This document shows positions 36,341 through 43,975 of a stretch of 47,934 nt of DNA, one piece after another. Origin of the DNA: an uncultured Eggerthellaceae bacterium (lineage in GTDB: Bacteria > Actinomycetota > Coriobacteriia > Coriobacteriales > Eggerthellaceae); NCBI GenBank assembly GCA_934668515.1, contig CAKUNS010000012.1:1-47934 (forward strand). The letters are read 5' to 3'. A program made the position numbers and the translations under genes. Below the pieces are notes generated by a model that was not told the origin of the DNA, searched no databases, and worked only from the letters and a program-made list of their open reading frames with translations. Within the stretch, counting starts at the first letter, position 1, and the number at the start of each line of letters is the position of its first letter.

Positions 36341-38254
36341 TTATGCCATGACCTTGTAGGAACGATAGGAACCGCCCTCGGGAACAAATCCTTGGGTTTC
36401 CTCACGCTTACGGGTAAGCGGGCTGGCCGTAAGGTTGAGTTCGAAGTTGACGGCCTTGTTCTTGTCGTCCCAATCGGTGAAGATGCAGTGATCTCCCTCG
36501 GAAAGACCGTATTCCTTGATGATAGGCAGATTATGGTCAACGGGGATATGAAGACCCCAGCCGATCATCGTGGAGGTATCGGTCAGATAGTCGACCGATG
36601 CACAATGATCGGCCGTATGATCCTTGCCGGTGAGCAGGTCGAGATCGCGACCCTTGATGCAGTTGTTGACCTTCGCGGTGCCCTTTGCCGGGTTGATGTC
36701 CAGCTTGAGCGTGCGGGACTTGGTCGGCAGCTCCTTGTTCTCGTAGAAATACGGCGGCTTACCAGTCCAGTTGTCAAAGACGCTGACGTCGAGGGTGCCG
36801 TCCTTGCGAACTTCATGGTAGCGGGCGTAATGTTGGCCGAACATGATGGCGTTGAACTCGACGCCGTTATCGTCAGCACGGGTCTCGGAGTAATCGTCGA
36901 AGCCGGAAAGCGTAGAGGCCTTGCCGCCCAGAATCCACTCGATCTTGCCGCTGGGCATGTCGAACTGCAGAACAGCAGATAGATGACGGAGCGAAACCAG
37001 CAGCTTCTGAACGTTGCCGGCGTCGTTCAGGATGTAGTCCAGGCTGTTGGGGTGAACGTAGTCGTTCCAGGAGTTCTGCTTCTCGTACGACCCGATCAGC
37101 TCGCTATACTTAATTCCCTCAACCGCCGCCTCATACATGGCTGGGTAGTCGGTTGTGTTGATCTCGGCAACGACCTTGCCGTCCTCGACCTCTTGGAAGA
37201 TGCCGGCCCAAACACTCGCCTGCGAGCCTCCATCAATACCCTTAATAGTTGCAGGAAGGTTATCGACAACCAAGGGCGTGTAGGAAAGCGTGAGGTAGTG
37301 CTTCGGACCGAGGATGCGAATCTCATGGAAGTCGACATAGCCCTCGCCGTGCGTGTGGTTAGGGTCGTCGTTCGGCAACATATCGATGAAGTCGATGTCC
37401 TTGTAGTGCTCGTCCATGACAACCCAGCCGCCCAGGCCCTTGCCCGCATTGGCAAGTTTCAGATTCAGATTCACGTAGAACGAATAGAACTGAGCGCCAT
37501 TAACCGTCTCGGGCTGGAAGTTGTTGAGTGCCATATCCGCAACGCAGCGGACGTCGCGATAGTAAACAACCTCGCGATTCGTGTTGACTGCAACAAGCTC
37601 AGCGTTCACCGAGAATGTGTACCAGCCGGCGTCGCCGTCGGCGACGCCCTTGCCCGTGATGTCCATAACAGGCAGAGCCTCAGAAGCGGTCGGGATGGTG
37701 TACTCAGCACCACTATCCATGACGACGGTGATGGTCTCGCCGTCAAGCAGGCCCTGCGGGTTGATCTTGATGGGCAGCGGCGTGAACGATGCCGACTTGC
37801 CATCTTCGGCAACAGCGATGTCCGAATCGGCCGCGGTGCTCTTGGCTTCCTTGATCTTGGAGCCTTCCTTGGCGGTAAGGGTAACCTTGCTGCCAACAAC
37901 CAATGCATTGAAGAAATAATTACTGGAACCAGCAGCGCCGAACTCGGGGACAAGAACAACGCCCGACGCGCCGTTGGCATCACTGGCCGTGATCTCGATG
38001 TCCGCCGCATCGGGAACGAGCTTGAGCTCGGCCCTTGCCTGTGCAATCTGCTCAGAGAAGTCGAAGTGGTAGTTCTTGTACTCAATAGGCATGACGCTTT
38101 CTTCGACTTCAAAAAGCTTCGCCTTCGAACCTGAGCCAGCAGCACTTGCAGAACCAGCGCCACTTGCGCCACCCGAGCAGCCCGTAAGAACCGCAGCTGC
38201 GCCGGAAGCCGCTGCGAGACCGAGGAAACCGCGCCTGGTGATGTTCTTGAGCAT
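36341..38254 (-). CDS. Aryl-sulfate sulfotransferase lipoprotein, copy 1
   Basis: A protein of about 637 residues exported by the Tat path: RR at 7-8 in NITRRGFLG, then an Ala-rich stretch and lipobox LTGC (Cys26). After an Ig-like N-terminal domain comes the arylsulfotransferase beta-propeller. Family marks are VDFHEIRIL...HYLTLSY (His310), DYVHPNSLDYI (His401), LLVSLR (Arg423), FDMPSGKIEWILGG and MFGQHYARYHEV (His475). Three His and one Arg in this order match the active site of known bacterial ASST. The enzyme moves sulfate between phenolic compounds without PAPS. I start at MLKNITRR with GGGGAGGGG 9 bases upstream. Confidence 0.87.
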   Translation of the reverse strand: MLKNITRRGFLGLAAASGAAAVLTGCSGGASGAGSASAAGSGSKAKLFEVEESVMPIEYKNYHFDFSEQIAQARAELKLVPDAADIEITASDANGASGVVLVPEFGAAGSSNYFFNALVVGSKVTLTAKEGSKIKEAKSTAADSDIAVAEDGKSASFTPLPIKINPQGLLDGETITVVMDSGAEYTIPTASEALPVMDITGKGVADGDAGWYTFSVNAELVAVNTNREVVYYRDVRCVADMALNNFQPETVNGAQFYSFYVNLNLKLANAGKGLGGWVVMDEHYKDIDFIDMLPNDDPNHTHGEGYVDFHEIRILGPKHYLTLSYTPLVVDNLPATIKGIDGGSQASVWAGIFQEVEDGKVVAEINTTDYPAMYEAAVEGIKYSELIGSYEKQNSWNDYVHPNSLDYILNDAGNVQKLLVSLRHLSAVLQFDMPSGKIEWILGGKASTLSGFDDYSETRADDNGVEFNAIMFGQHYARYHEVRKDGTLDVSVFDNWTGKPPYFYENKELPTKSRTLKLDINPAKGTAKVNNCIKGRDLDLLTGKDHTADHCASVDYLTDTSTMIGWGLHIPVDHNLPIIKEYGLSEGDHCIFTDWDDKNKAVNFELNLTASPLTRKREETQGFVPEGGSYRSYKVMA

Positions 38255-38625
38255 GATAAACAACCCCTCCCCAACGAAGTGTTTTGACTTTGCTTACCGA
38301 GCTAAACCGTAATCTCTCCAACGGGGTTCCCAACCCCAGCGCCAGCAATGCGCATCTAGACGTTCAGCAATCCAGCAAAGCCCCAATACCCATAATCATA
38401 ACCTATATGGAAAAAATATGTTTTCGAAAGGAGAAGAGCATTCATTCGTAAACGTTATGCCTTGGTCACCAAGTAAAGCAATGACGAAAACCAACAAGCC
38501 TCTTGACTAACCGCAATGCGCCACTTCACCTGCAGCCACACTTACACCCAATCCGCAAAACGCAAGATGGCCGCCCAAAGGCGGCCATCTTGACAGAAAG
38601 GGAAAGCCGAAGCGTTGTCGGGCGT
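38255..38625. other. Intergenic region between the two sulfotransferase genes
   Basis: No gene is evident. The region holds the leader of copy 1, including a 6-bp hairpin at 38323-38337 and A/T-rich DNA at 38390-38425. The element CATTCGTAAA (38443-38452) sits 189 bases from the copy 1 start. The terminator of copy 2 is at 38556-38592. The same 10-base element is found upstream of copy 2 at almost the same distance (40740-40749). Confidence 0.6.
38556..38592 (-). terminator. Terminator of sulfotransferase copy 2
   Basis: A perfect 13-bp stem (38563-38575 with 38580-38592) around a 4-base loop is followed on the minus strand by CGTTTTGC. It lies 33 bases after the stop and is nearly identical to the hairpin after copy 1. 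Confidence 0.7.
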
Positions 38626-40545
38626 TTAGCCCATGACCTTGTAGGAACGATAAGAACCGCAGTTGTTCATATCGCCCTGAGCATCGATACGCTTAAGGGT
38701 AAGCGGACTGGCCGTAAGGTTGAGCTCCATGTTGACGGCCTTGTTCTTGTCGTCCCAGTCGGTGAAGATGCAGTGCTCGCCCTGAGCAAGGCCGTACTGC
38801 TTGGCAGCGGGCATACCCATATCGACGGGCATATGCAGGCCCCAGCCGATCATCGTGGAGGTATCGGTCAGGTAGTCAACGGAACCGCAGTGGTCGGCCA
38901 TGTGGTCCTTGCCGGTGAGCAGGTCGAGGTCGCGGCCGTTCACGCAGTTGTTGACCTTCGCAGTGCCCTTTGCCGGGTCGATGTCCAGCTTGAGGACACG
39001 AGACTTGGTCGGGAGCTCCTTGTTCTCGTAGAAGTACGGAGCGGAACCGGTCCAGTTGTCGAAGACACTGACGTCGAGCGTGCCGTCCTTCTTTACCTCA
39101 TGGTAACGCGCGTAATGCTGGCCGAACATGATGGCGTTGAACTCAACACCCTTGTCGTCCTTGCGGGTCTCGGAGTAGTCGTCGAAACCGGAGAGCGTGG
39201 AGGCCTTGCCGCCCAAGATCCACTCGATCTTGCCGCTGGGCATGTCGAATTGGAAGACAGCGGACTGATCGCGCATGGAGACCAGCAGCTTCTGGACGTT
39301 GCCGGCGTCGTTCAGGATGTAGTCAAGGCTGTTGGGATGCACGTAGTCGTTCCAGGTCTTCTGCTCGCCCAAAACGCCCACCAGTTCATCGAACTTGATG
39401 CCCTCAACCGACGACTCATACAGGCCCTGATAGTCGGTGGTGTTGATCTCGGAAACGACCTTACCGTCCTCGATCTCCTGGAAGATGCCCGCGAACACGC
39501 TGGCCTGAGACGTGCCGTCAACGCCCTTGACGGATGCAGGAAGGTTGTCAACCGTGATCGGCGTGTAGGAAAGCGTGAGGTAATGCTTCGGACCAAGAAC
39601 GCGGATCTCGTGGAAGTCGACGTAACCCTCGCCGTGCGTATGGTTGGGGTCGTCGTTCTTAAGCATGTCGACGAAGTCGATGTCCTTGTAGTTCTCGTCC
39701 ATGATGCACCAAGCACCTGCGCCCATGCCGCCGGAAGCGATCTTCTGGTTCAGGTTGATGTAGAACGAGTAGTACTGCTCGCCGTTGACGGTCTCGGGTT
39801 GGAAGTTATTGACCAGCGAGTTCGCGATGCAGCGAACGTCGCGGTAGTAAACAACCTCACGCTTGGAATTGACGCTGACAAGCTCGGCGTTAACGGAGAA
39901 CGTGTACCTGCCGGCATCGCCGTCGGCCACACCCTTGCCCGTAACCTCCATAACAGGCAGAGCCTCGGAAGCGGTCGGGATGGTGTATTCGGCGCCGCTT
40001 TCCATAACGACGGTGATGGTCTCGCCGGCCAGCAAACCCTGCGGTTGGATCTTGATAGGCTGCGGTGTGAAGGTAGCGGTCTTGCCGTCAGAAGCAACTG
40101 CGATGTCGGAATCGGCCGCGGTGCTCTTGGCTTCCTTGATCTTGGCGCCTTCCTTGGCGATGAAGGTCACCTTGCTGCCAACGACCAACGCGTTGAAATA
40201 GTACTTGCCAGAACCTTCGGCGCCGAACTCAGGAACAAGGACAACGCCCGACGCGCCGTTTGCGTCGCTTGCGGTGATCTCGATGTCGGCCGGATCGGGA
40301 ACCATTTTAACGGCAGCCCTTTCCTGGGCGATCTGATCGGTGAAATCGAAGTAGTAGTTCTTATAGTCGATGGGCATGACGCTTTCTTCTACCTCGGCAA
40401 GCTTCGCCTTCGAAGCCGAACCGGAAGCCGCAGCGCTTGCGGAGCCAGCACTACCCGAGCCGCTTGCGCAACCCGTGAGAACCGCAGCTGCGCCGGAAGC
40501 CGCCGCAAGACCGATGAAACCGCGCCTGGTGATGTTCTTTTGCAT
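38626..40545 (-). CDS. Aryl-sulfate sulfotransferase lipoprotein, copy 2
   Basis: A protein of about 639 residues, collinear with copy 1 and identical to it at most positions by eye, including the RR signal (NITRRGFIG), the lipobox LTGC, the HPNS, SMR and GQHYAR motifs, and the ending GSYRSYKVMG. Differences cluster in the Ser/Ala-rich post-lipobox linker and in the last 30 residues before that ending. The matching terminal hairpin and upstream element show that the whole cassette was duplicated. A divergent LysR gene starts 236 bases upstream, making copy 2 the likelier regulated one. Confidence 0.87.
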   Translation of the reverse strand: MQKNITRRGFIGLAAASGAAAVLTGCASGSGSAGSASAAASGSASKAKLAEVEESVMPIDYKNYYFDFTDQIAQERAAVKMVPDPADIEITASDANGASGVVLVPEFGAEGSGKYYFNALVVGSKVTFIAKEGAKIKEAKSTAADSDIAVASDGKTATFTPQPIKIQPQGLLAGETITVVMESGAEYTIPTASEALPVMEVTGKGVADGDAGRYTFSVNAELVSVNSKREVVYYRDVRCIANSLVNNFQPETVNGEQYYSFYINLNQKIASGGMGAGAWCIMDENYKDIDFVDMLKNDDPNHTHGEGYVDFHEIRVLGPKHYLTLSYTPITVDNLPASVKGVDGTSQASVFAGIFQEIEDGKVVSEINTTDYQGLYESSVEGIKFDELVGVLGEQKTWNDYVHPNSLDYILNDAGNVQKLLVSMRDQSAVFQFDMPSGKIEWILGGKASTLSGFDDYSETRKDDKGVEFNAIMFGQHYARYHEVKKDGTLDVSVFDNWTGSAPYFYENKELPTKSRVLKLDIDPAKGTAKVNNCVNGRDLDLLTGKDHMADHCGSVDYLTDTSTMIGWGLHMPVDMGMPAAKQYGLAQGEHCIFTDWDDKNKAVNMELNLTASPLTLKRIDAQGDMNNCGSYRSYKVMG

Positions 40546-40590
40546 GATAAACAACCCTTCCCAAACTAAGGTGTTATTCGAACTTCAACC

Positions 40591-40668
40591 AACCCGTCGA
40601 AGCACTTTGCCCCAACAGAAGTCTTTCTCCCTTTGCCCCAACTATCGGAGTTCAACTTTCGACGGGTT
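40591..40668 (-). promoter_or_regulatory. Structured leader of sulfotransferase copy 2
   Basis: An exact 11-bp inverted repeat (40591-40601 with 40658-40668, aacccgtcgaa/ttcgacgggtt) encloses two copies of CTTTGCCCCAAC (40605-40616 and 40631-40642), 26 bases apart. It lies 46-123 bases before the start, inside the predicted transcript. It may be a leader RNA structure or an operator for the adjacent LysR protein. Confidence 0.45.
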
Positions 40669-40720
40669 AGCGAAGTCCTTGAATGAATAAAATCTTAGCT
40701 ACTCATGAAAAGAGTGTGTT

Positions 40721-40749
40721 TTTATAATATGCAAGTATCCATTCGTAAA
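40721..40749. promoter_or_regulatory. Overlapping divergent promoters, copy 2 and LysR
   Basis: On the minus strand, TTTACG (40744-40749) and TATAAA (40721-40726) are 17 bases apart and point to copy 2. On the plus strand a perfect TATAAT (40723-40728) overlaps that -10 box and points to the LysR gene, with a poor -35. Shared -10 regions imply that the two promoters compete. Confidence 0.5.
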
Positions 40750-40780
40750 ATGCAACGTCGTTTGACAAGAGGTGTGCTTG

Positions 40781-41674
40781 ATGGAAATAAAAGACCTCGT
40801 CTTCTTTCAGCGCGTGGTTAAAGCAAAAAGCATCTCGAAAGCAGCCGAGGAGCTGTTCATCTCGCAATCTCAAGTAAGCAGGGTCGTCTCATCGCTAGAA
40901 CACGAACTCGGCGTGGAGCTGTTCGAGCGCAAAGGTCATAAGCTCGAGCTCACCCCTTGCGGGAAGGTGTTCTACGAAGACTCGTCTTCCATCATCGATC
41001 TTTGTTTCAAAGCGATCGATCGAGTGAGGAAAACGTACTCTGGCATGCGATCCCAAATCTCGTTCGCATCCAACATTGAAGGGCGAACCGAACATTTCTT
41101 GTCTGAGATCACCAAATCGCTCGATAGCGACGAAGTTTATATGTGCGCCGCGCCCCTCGAGGGAATCGTACGCTCCTTGAAAAACGGCGTTTTCTCCTTC
41201 GCCATCACCGTTCCCGCCGTAAGGGATTCGGAGTTTCACACGGAGGTTCTTGCCGAAGACGAGCTTGCTCTTTGCGTCTACGAAGATCATTGGGCCAGCG
41301 GATTCAATAACCTCTCAATGACCGATTTGAGAGACGAGCGCTTCATTCTGGCCATGCGCGGCTACGGTACGCGTGAAGTTGCCGATTCGGCGTTTTCCTT
41401 AACGGGCGTAGTGCCCCGCATTGCCATAGAAACCTGGGACGCAAAATCTTCGCTCGAGTACGTCAGGCTTGGCATGGGCATAACGATTTGCCGTAAAGCA
41501 ATCGCCAACTCGCCCAAATGCAACGGTCTGAAATTCATCCCGCTCAGCGACAAGAATCTCCCTAAAACCTCAATCGGCCTCTCTTGGAAGGAAGATCGAA
41601 CGCTCTCCCCCGATGAAATGAGATTCATCGAAATCGCCCGCCAGTTCTTCGTTGGAGAAGGATTCAACTACTAG
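40781..41674 (+). CDS. LysR-family transcriptional regulator
   Basis: A 297-residue regulator with an N-terminal helix-turn-helix (LVFFQRVVKAKSISKAAEELFISQSQVSRVVSSLEHELG as the reading unit; key motif SISKAAEELFISQSQVSR) and a C-terminal effector-binding domain from about residue 90. The effector domain is of the usual two-lobe length and ends normally. I start at MEIKDLVFF, preceded by AGAGGTG 7 bases upstream. Divergence from sulfotransferase copy 2 suggests control of that gene, perhaps with a phenolic or sulfated inducer, but this is inference from position. Confidence 0.93.
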   Translation: MEIKDLVFFQRVVKAKSISKAAEELFISQSQVSRVVSSLEHELGVELFERKGHKLELTPCGKVFYEDSSSIIDLCFKAIDRVRKTYSGMRSQISFASNIEGRTEHFLSEITKSLDSDEVYMCAAPLEGIVRSLKNGVFSFAITVPAVRDSEFHTEVLAEDELALCVYEDHWASGFNNLSMTDLRDERFILAMRGYGTREVADSAFSLTGVVPRIAIETWDAKSSLEYVRLGMGITICRKAIANSPKCNGLKFIPLSDKNLPKTSIGLSWKEDRTLSPDEMRFIEIARQFFVGEGFNY

Positions 41675-41771
41675 CGGCAGGGGCCGCCCAAGAGCGCAAC
41701 CGTGAGGCCGCGGTTAATCGGGCAAGCCGTCTAAACCTTGACGATCAGCCGCCGCAAATCCGACGCCGCCA

Positions 41772-42560
41772 CTACACAAAGTAATAAATGATCAGAACAG
41801 CTGCGCCTAAAACAACCAGCACGGACCCGGTAACCAGATACAGCGTGCGCGCCTTCACGCGGTTGGCGATCATGGCAGCGAGGGGTGACACGATCGTCGC
41901 CACGACAACGCACACCAGCAGCACCGCAATATCGGGGAGGCCTCCGATTGCGAAGTGCGACACCGCGCCAATGCCGGCCATGATGGCCATGATCAAAACG
42001 CCCGTACCCACACCGGTAAGCACCTGATATCCCAACAGGAACACCAAAGGCATGAAGATCATCATGCCGCCGCCTGCTCCCATGAAGCCGCATGCAAAAC
42101 CGATGCCTGCACCGCAAAGAGCCGACAGCGCCAGGGCCTTTGCCGTAGGCTTAGGGGCGTTTTTGCCGCCAGCAGTGGACTCTTTCATGTCGCCACGGGA
42201 TTTTTTGATGAACACAAGACCCAGCACCAACATGAATATCATCGTCATCGAGCCAAGCGCCGCTGACGGGGCGAAGCTTGCCGCGTAGCTGCCGATAACC
42301 GCGAACACGATTGCGGGAAGAATGAGGACAGCACCACGCTTCACATCGAGGTGCTTATTCTTGGCGTAAACCATCGAAGACGTGATGCTTGCCAGCGTGT
42401 CACACGAAAGCGAAATAGCGATAGCGGCATACGGATCGAAATCAAGAACAGCAATGAGAATAGGCGCCAAAATAGCCGACGCGCTTGCGCCGATAAAACC
42501 ATTGCCCAATCCTGCGGCGATAGCCGCAAAGACACAAACTACGATAGTGAACGCAGTCAT
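41772..42560 (-). CDS. TauE/SafE-family membrane transporter, second
   Basis: A 262-residue protein with about eight hydrophobic segments. Family motifs are GNGFIGASASAILAP (near residue 19) and CGFMGAGGGMMIFMPLVFLLGY (near residue 158; only partly like the first transporter in this window). A hydrophilic loop (KKSRGDMKESTAGGKNAPKP) separates the halves. The ATG overlaps the stop of the marR-type gene by four bases (ATGA), so the regulator probably controls this transporter. Candidate substrates are sulfite or organosulfonates, a possible link to nearby sulfate-ester metabolism. Confidence 0.88.
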   Translation of the reverse strand: MTAFTIVVCVFAAIAAGLGNGFIGASASAILAPILIAVLDFDPYAAIAISLSCDTLASITSSMVYAKNKHLDVKRGAVLILPAIVFAVIGSYAASFAPSAALGSMTMIFMLVLGLVFIKKSRGDMKESTAGGKNAPKPTAKALALSALCGAGIGFACGFMGAGGGMMIFMPLVFLLGYQVLTGVGTGVLIMAIMAGIGAVSHFAIGGLPDIAVLLVCVVVATIVSPLAAMIANRVKARTLYLVTGSVLVVLGAAVLIIYYFV

Positions 42561-43201
42561 TGGACGTCAACTCCTTCTGAAATAGCCGATGCGCGGCCCT
42601 TTGAATGCGCGTTAGCCGAAGGACCCGATGACAGGATGTCCGACAAATTGTCATCCACCGCATCAATGACGCGGCGAAAAACCTTAAGGTCGGACTCGCC
42701 GACGCCTTCCAGCATGCGCGTTTGAAAATCGTGCTGAATAGCCCTTCCCCGTTTGATGGCCTCATCAGCCTTAGGCGTGCACACAAGCTCAACCTTGCGA
42801 CGATCTCCGGGAACAGCCTTTCGCTCGAGATACCCCATATTCACGAGGCGATCGACGTTCACTGAAACCAAGTTCGGTTTCACGCGACGCTTTTGAACGA
42901 TATCGCGAGCGGCCTTGCACTGCGGGTTGTTCGCAAGGAACAGCAGAATGTCAAAGGCACTACGCGGAATGCCCAGCTCGTTGCAGAGTGGTTTGCACAG
43001 AAGATCGTATGCAGCAGAACAACGCGTTACCTGCTCGTACACGAAGCTTGCGTGAGCATGATCCGCGCTTCGAGCGTGATCCTTGGCTCGGGCGTGAGTT
43101 TCGCCTCGGACAGGATCCTCGACCTGGTCGAGAGCTTCAGCTTGGATGTGTCCCTCGGACTGATCGAGCACCTGAACCGTCGTCGATTCCTCTTCTTGCA
43201 T
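42557..43201 (-). CDS. MarR-family transcriptional regulator
   Basis: A 214-residue protein. About 45 N-terminal residues are Glu/His/Ala-rich and repetitive (ARAKDHARSADHAHA), with no known fold. The winged-helix core follows: LGIPRSAFDILLFLANN, AARDIVQKRRVKPNLVSVNVDRLVNMGYLERK, then the wing DRRKVELVCTPKADEAI. A C-terminal dimerisation helix follows. AAAAAGGAAA before the ATG is a usable ribosome-binding site. A direct repeat TATCTT (43231-43236 and 43243-43248) upstream is a possible operator. Confidence 0.9.
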   Translation of the reverse strand: MQEEESTTVQVLDQSEGHIQAEALDQVEDPVRGETHARAKDHARSADHAHASFVYEQVTRCSAAYDLLCKPLCNELGIPRSAFDILLFLANNPQCKAARDIVQKRRVKPNLVSVNVDRLVNMGYLERKAVPGDRRKVELVCTPKADEAIKRGRAIQHDFQTRMLEGVGESDLKVFRRVIDAVDDNLSDILSSGPSANAHSKGRASAISEGVDVQ

Positions 43202-43331
43202 CGTCGTTTCCTTTTTATTCGTTTTTGAACTATCTTTATTTGTATCTTACTCTTTCGAAATGAATGAGCGATTAAGATGAGCTGATTTGACCCAAATTGT
43301 GAACGACTCTCCACAACTAGGAAAAAAGCCA

Positions 43332-43359
43332 TTGACCGATAGCCGTGTTCTGATAAAGT
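43332..43359 (+). promoter_or_regulatory. Promoter of tRNA-Ala
   Basis: TTGACC (43332-43337) and TAAAGT (43354-43359) are 16 bases apart. The expected start of transcription falls about 10 bases before the mature tRNA. Confidence 0.6.
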
Positions 43360-43376
43360 ATCCCTTGCACGTTTTC

Positions 43377-43452
43377 GGGGCCTTAGCTCAGCTGGGAGAG
43401 CGCATGGCTGGCAGCCATGAGGTCAGGGGTTCGATCCCCCTAGGCTCCACCA
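43377..43452 (+). tRNA. tRNA-Ala (anticodon GGC)
   Basis: A complete 76-base cloverleaf. The 7-bp acceptor stem contains the G3-U70 wobble pair that marks alanine tRNAs. D arm GCTC/GAGC, anticodon arm CATGG-CTGGCAG-CCATG with anticodon GGC, T arm AGGGG-TTCGATC-CCCCT. The discriminator is A and CCA is encoded. Its last 19 bases before the final A recur exactly 179 bases downstream. Confidence 0.97.
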
Positions 43453-43630
43453 TTAATTTCAGCCACCTTCGGGTGGCTTTTTTCATGCCCCGACAATCTC
43501 CTGTTTCCAGGGGATCGAACCCCGAAGATTCGACAGCCCAGTGGGCTGTCGAAGGTCGAGCACGCCGAAGGCGAGCGCAGACCAGCGATTTCGCAAACGC
43601 GAAAGCGCCAAGATCCCCCTAGGCTCCACC
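43452..43630. mobile_element. 179-bp hairpin-rich element bounded by tRNA-end repeats
   Basis: The tRNA 3' end gatccccctaggctccacc (43433-43451) recurs exactly at 43612-43630. Between them lie a terminator (43461-43483) and a hairpin cluster: 43529-43553 (perfect 11-bp stem, 3-base loop), 43554-43583 (closed by GGTC/GACC), and 43585-43608 (9 of 10 pairs, loop AAAC). AGGGGATC at 43509-43516 could pair with the end of the second copy, giving a branched structure. No convincing gene lies inside. Perhaps a relic or minimal element inserted at a tRNA attachment site. This is inference from the repeat. Confidence 0.5.
43461..43483 (+). terminator. Terminator directly after tRNA-Ala
   Basis: AGCCACC (43461-43467) and GGTGGCT (43472-43478) form a 7-bp stem with the stable TTCG loop, followed by TTTTTT. 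It sits 9 bases after the CCA end. Confidence 0.9.
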
Positions 43631-43641
43631 TTAGGTAAATT

Positions 43642-43673
43642 AGACGAACCCTTTTTTGAGGGTTCGTCTTTTT
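43642..43673. terminator. Second terminator, after the repeated tRNA end
   Basis: An 11-bp perfect stem (43642-43652 with 43659-43669) is followed by TTTT on the plus strand. The minus strand also has a usable hairpin. It lies 12 bases after the second tRNA-end copy, at the distance expected of an original tRNA terminator. Confidence 0.85.
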
Positions 43674-43975
43674 ATATGAGCAGAACATCGTCGATAAGCA
43701 ATGACGGGCCAAGGGCAAGTCTCTCGCCCTTGGCCCCATCAATCTTCTCAGAATTCCCGTTGAACAGCGCGTGTCTGGTTTAACTAAGACGCAAGAAGGC
43801 CCCAACTAAAGGCGGGCGCATGCGTTACGAGGAAAGGAGAAACCTGCGCACTACCTTATGGTCGGGGCCAAAGGTGCCCCGCGGCCGTACGGGTCTCAAT
43901 CAAGAGGCTCTACATCGCGTGATTGAATCGCGATGTCGGAGTACTGCGGCCGCATCGGGGCTCATAGTCGATCAG
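43674..43975. other. Hairpin-rich region downstream of the surface protein
   Basis: No gene is evident in these 302 bases. Stem-loops are at 43706-43736 (perfect 11-bp stem, 9-base loop), about 43863-43881, and 43912-43936 (ACATCGCG with CGCGATGT). None has a clear T run on the minus strand, where termination of the surface-protein gene is expected; the terminator at 43642-43673 may serve both directions. Confidence 0.55.

Noticed and set aside
36341..40545. Initial thought that the paired lipoproteins are copper amine oxidases
   Set aside because: No N-Y-(D/E)-Y cofactor site is present, whereas the HPNS, S-x-R, WILGG and GQH motifs fit aryl-sulfate sulfotransferase.
43440..43805. 121-codon minus-strand frame across the tRNA-adjacent element
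   Set aside because: It runs through two terminators, three hairpins and the tRNA end, so structure rather than coding explains the sequence.
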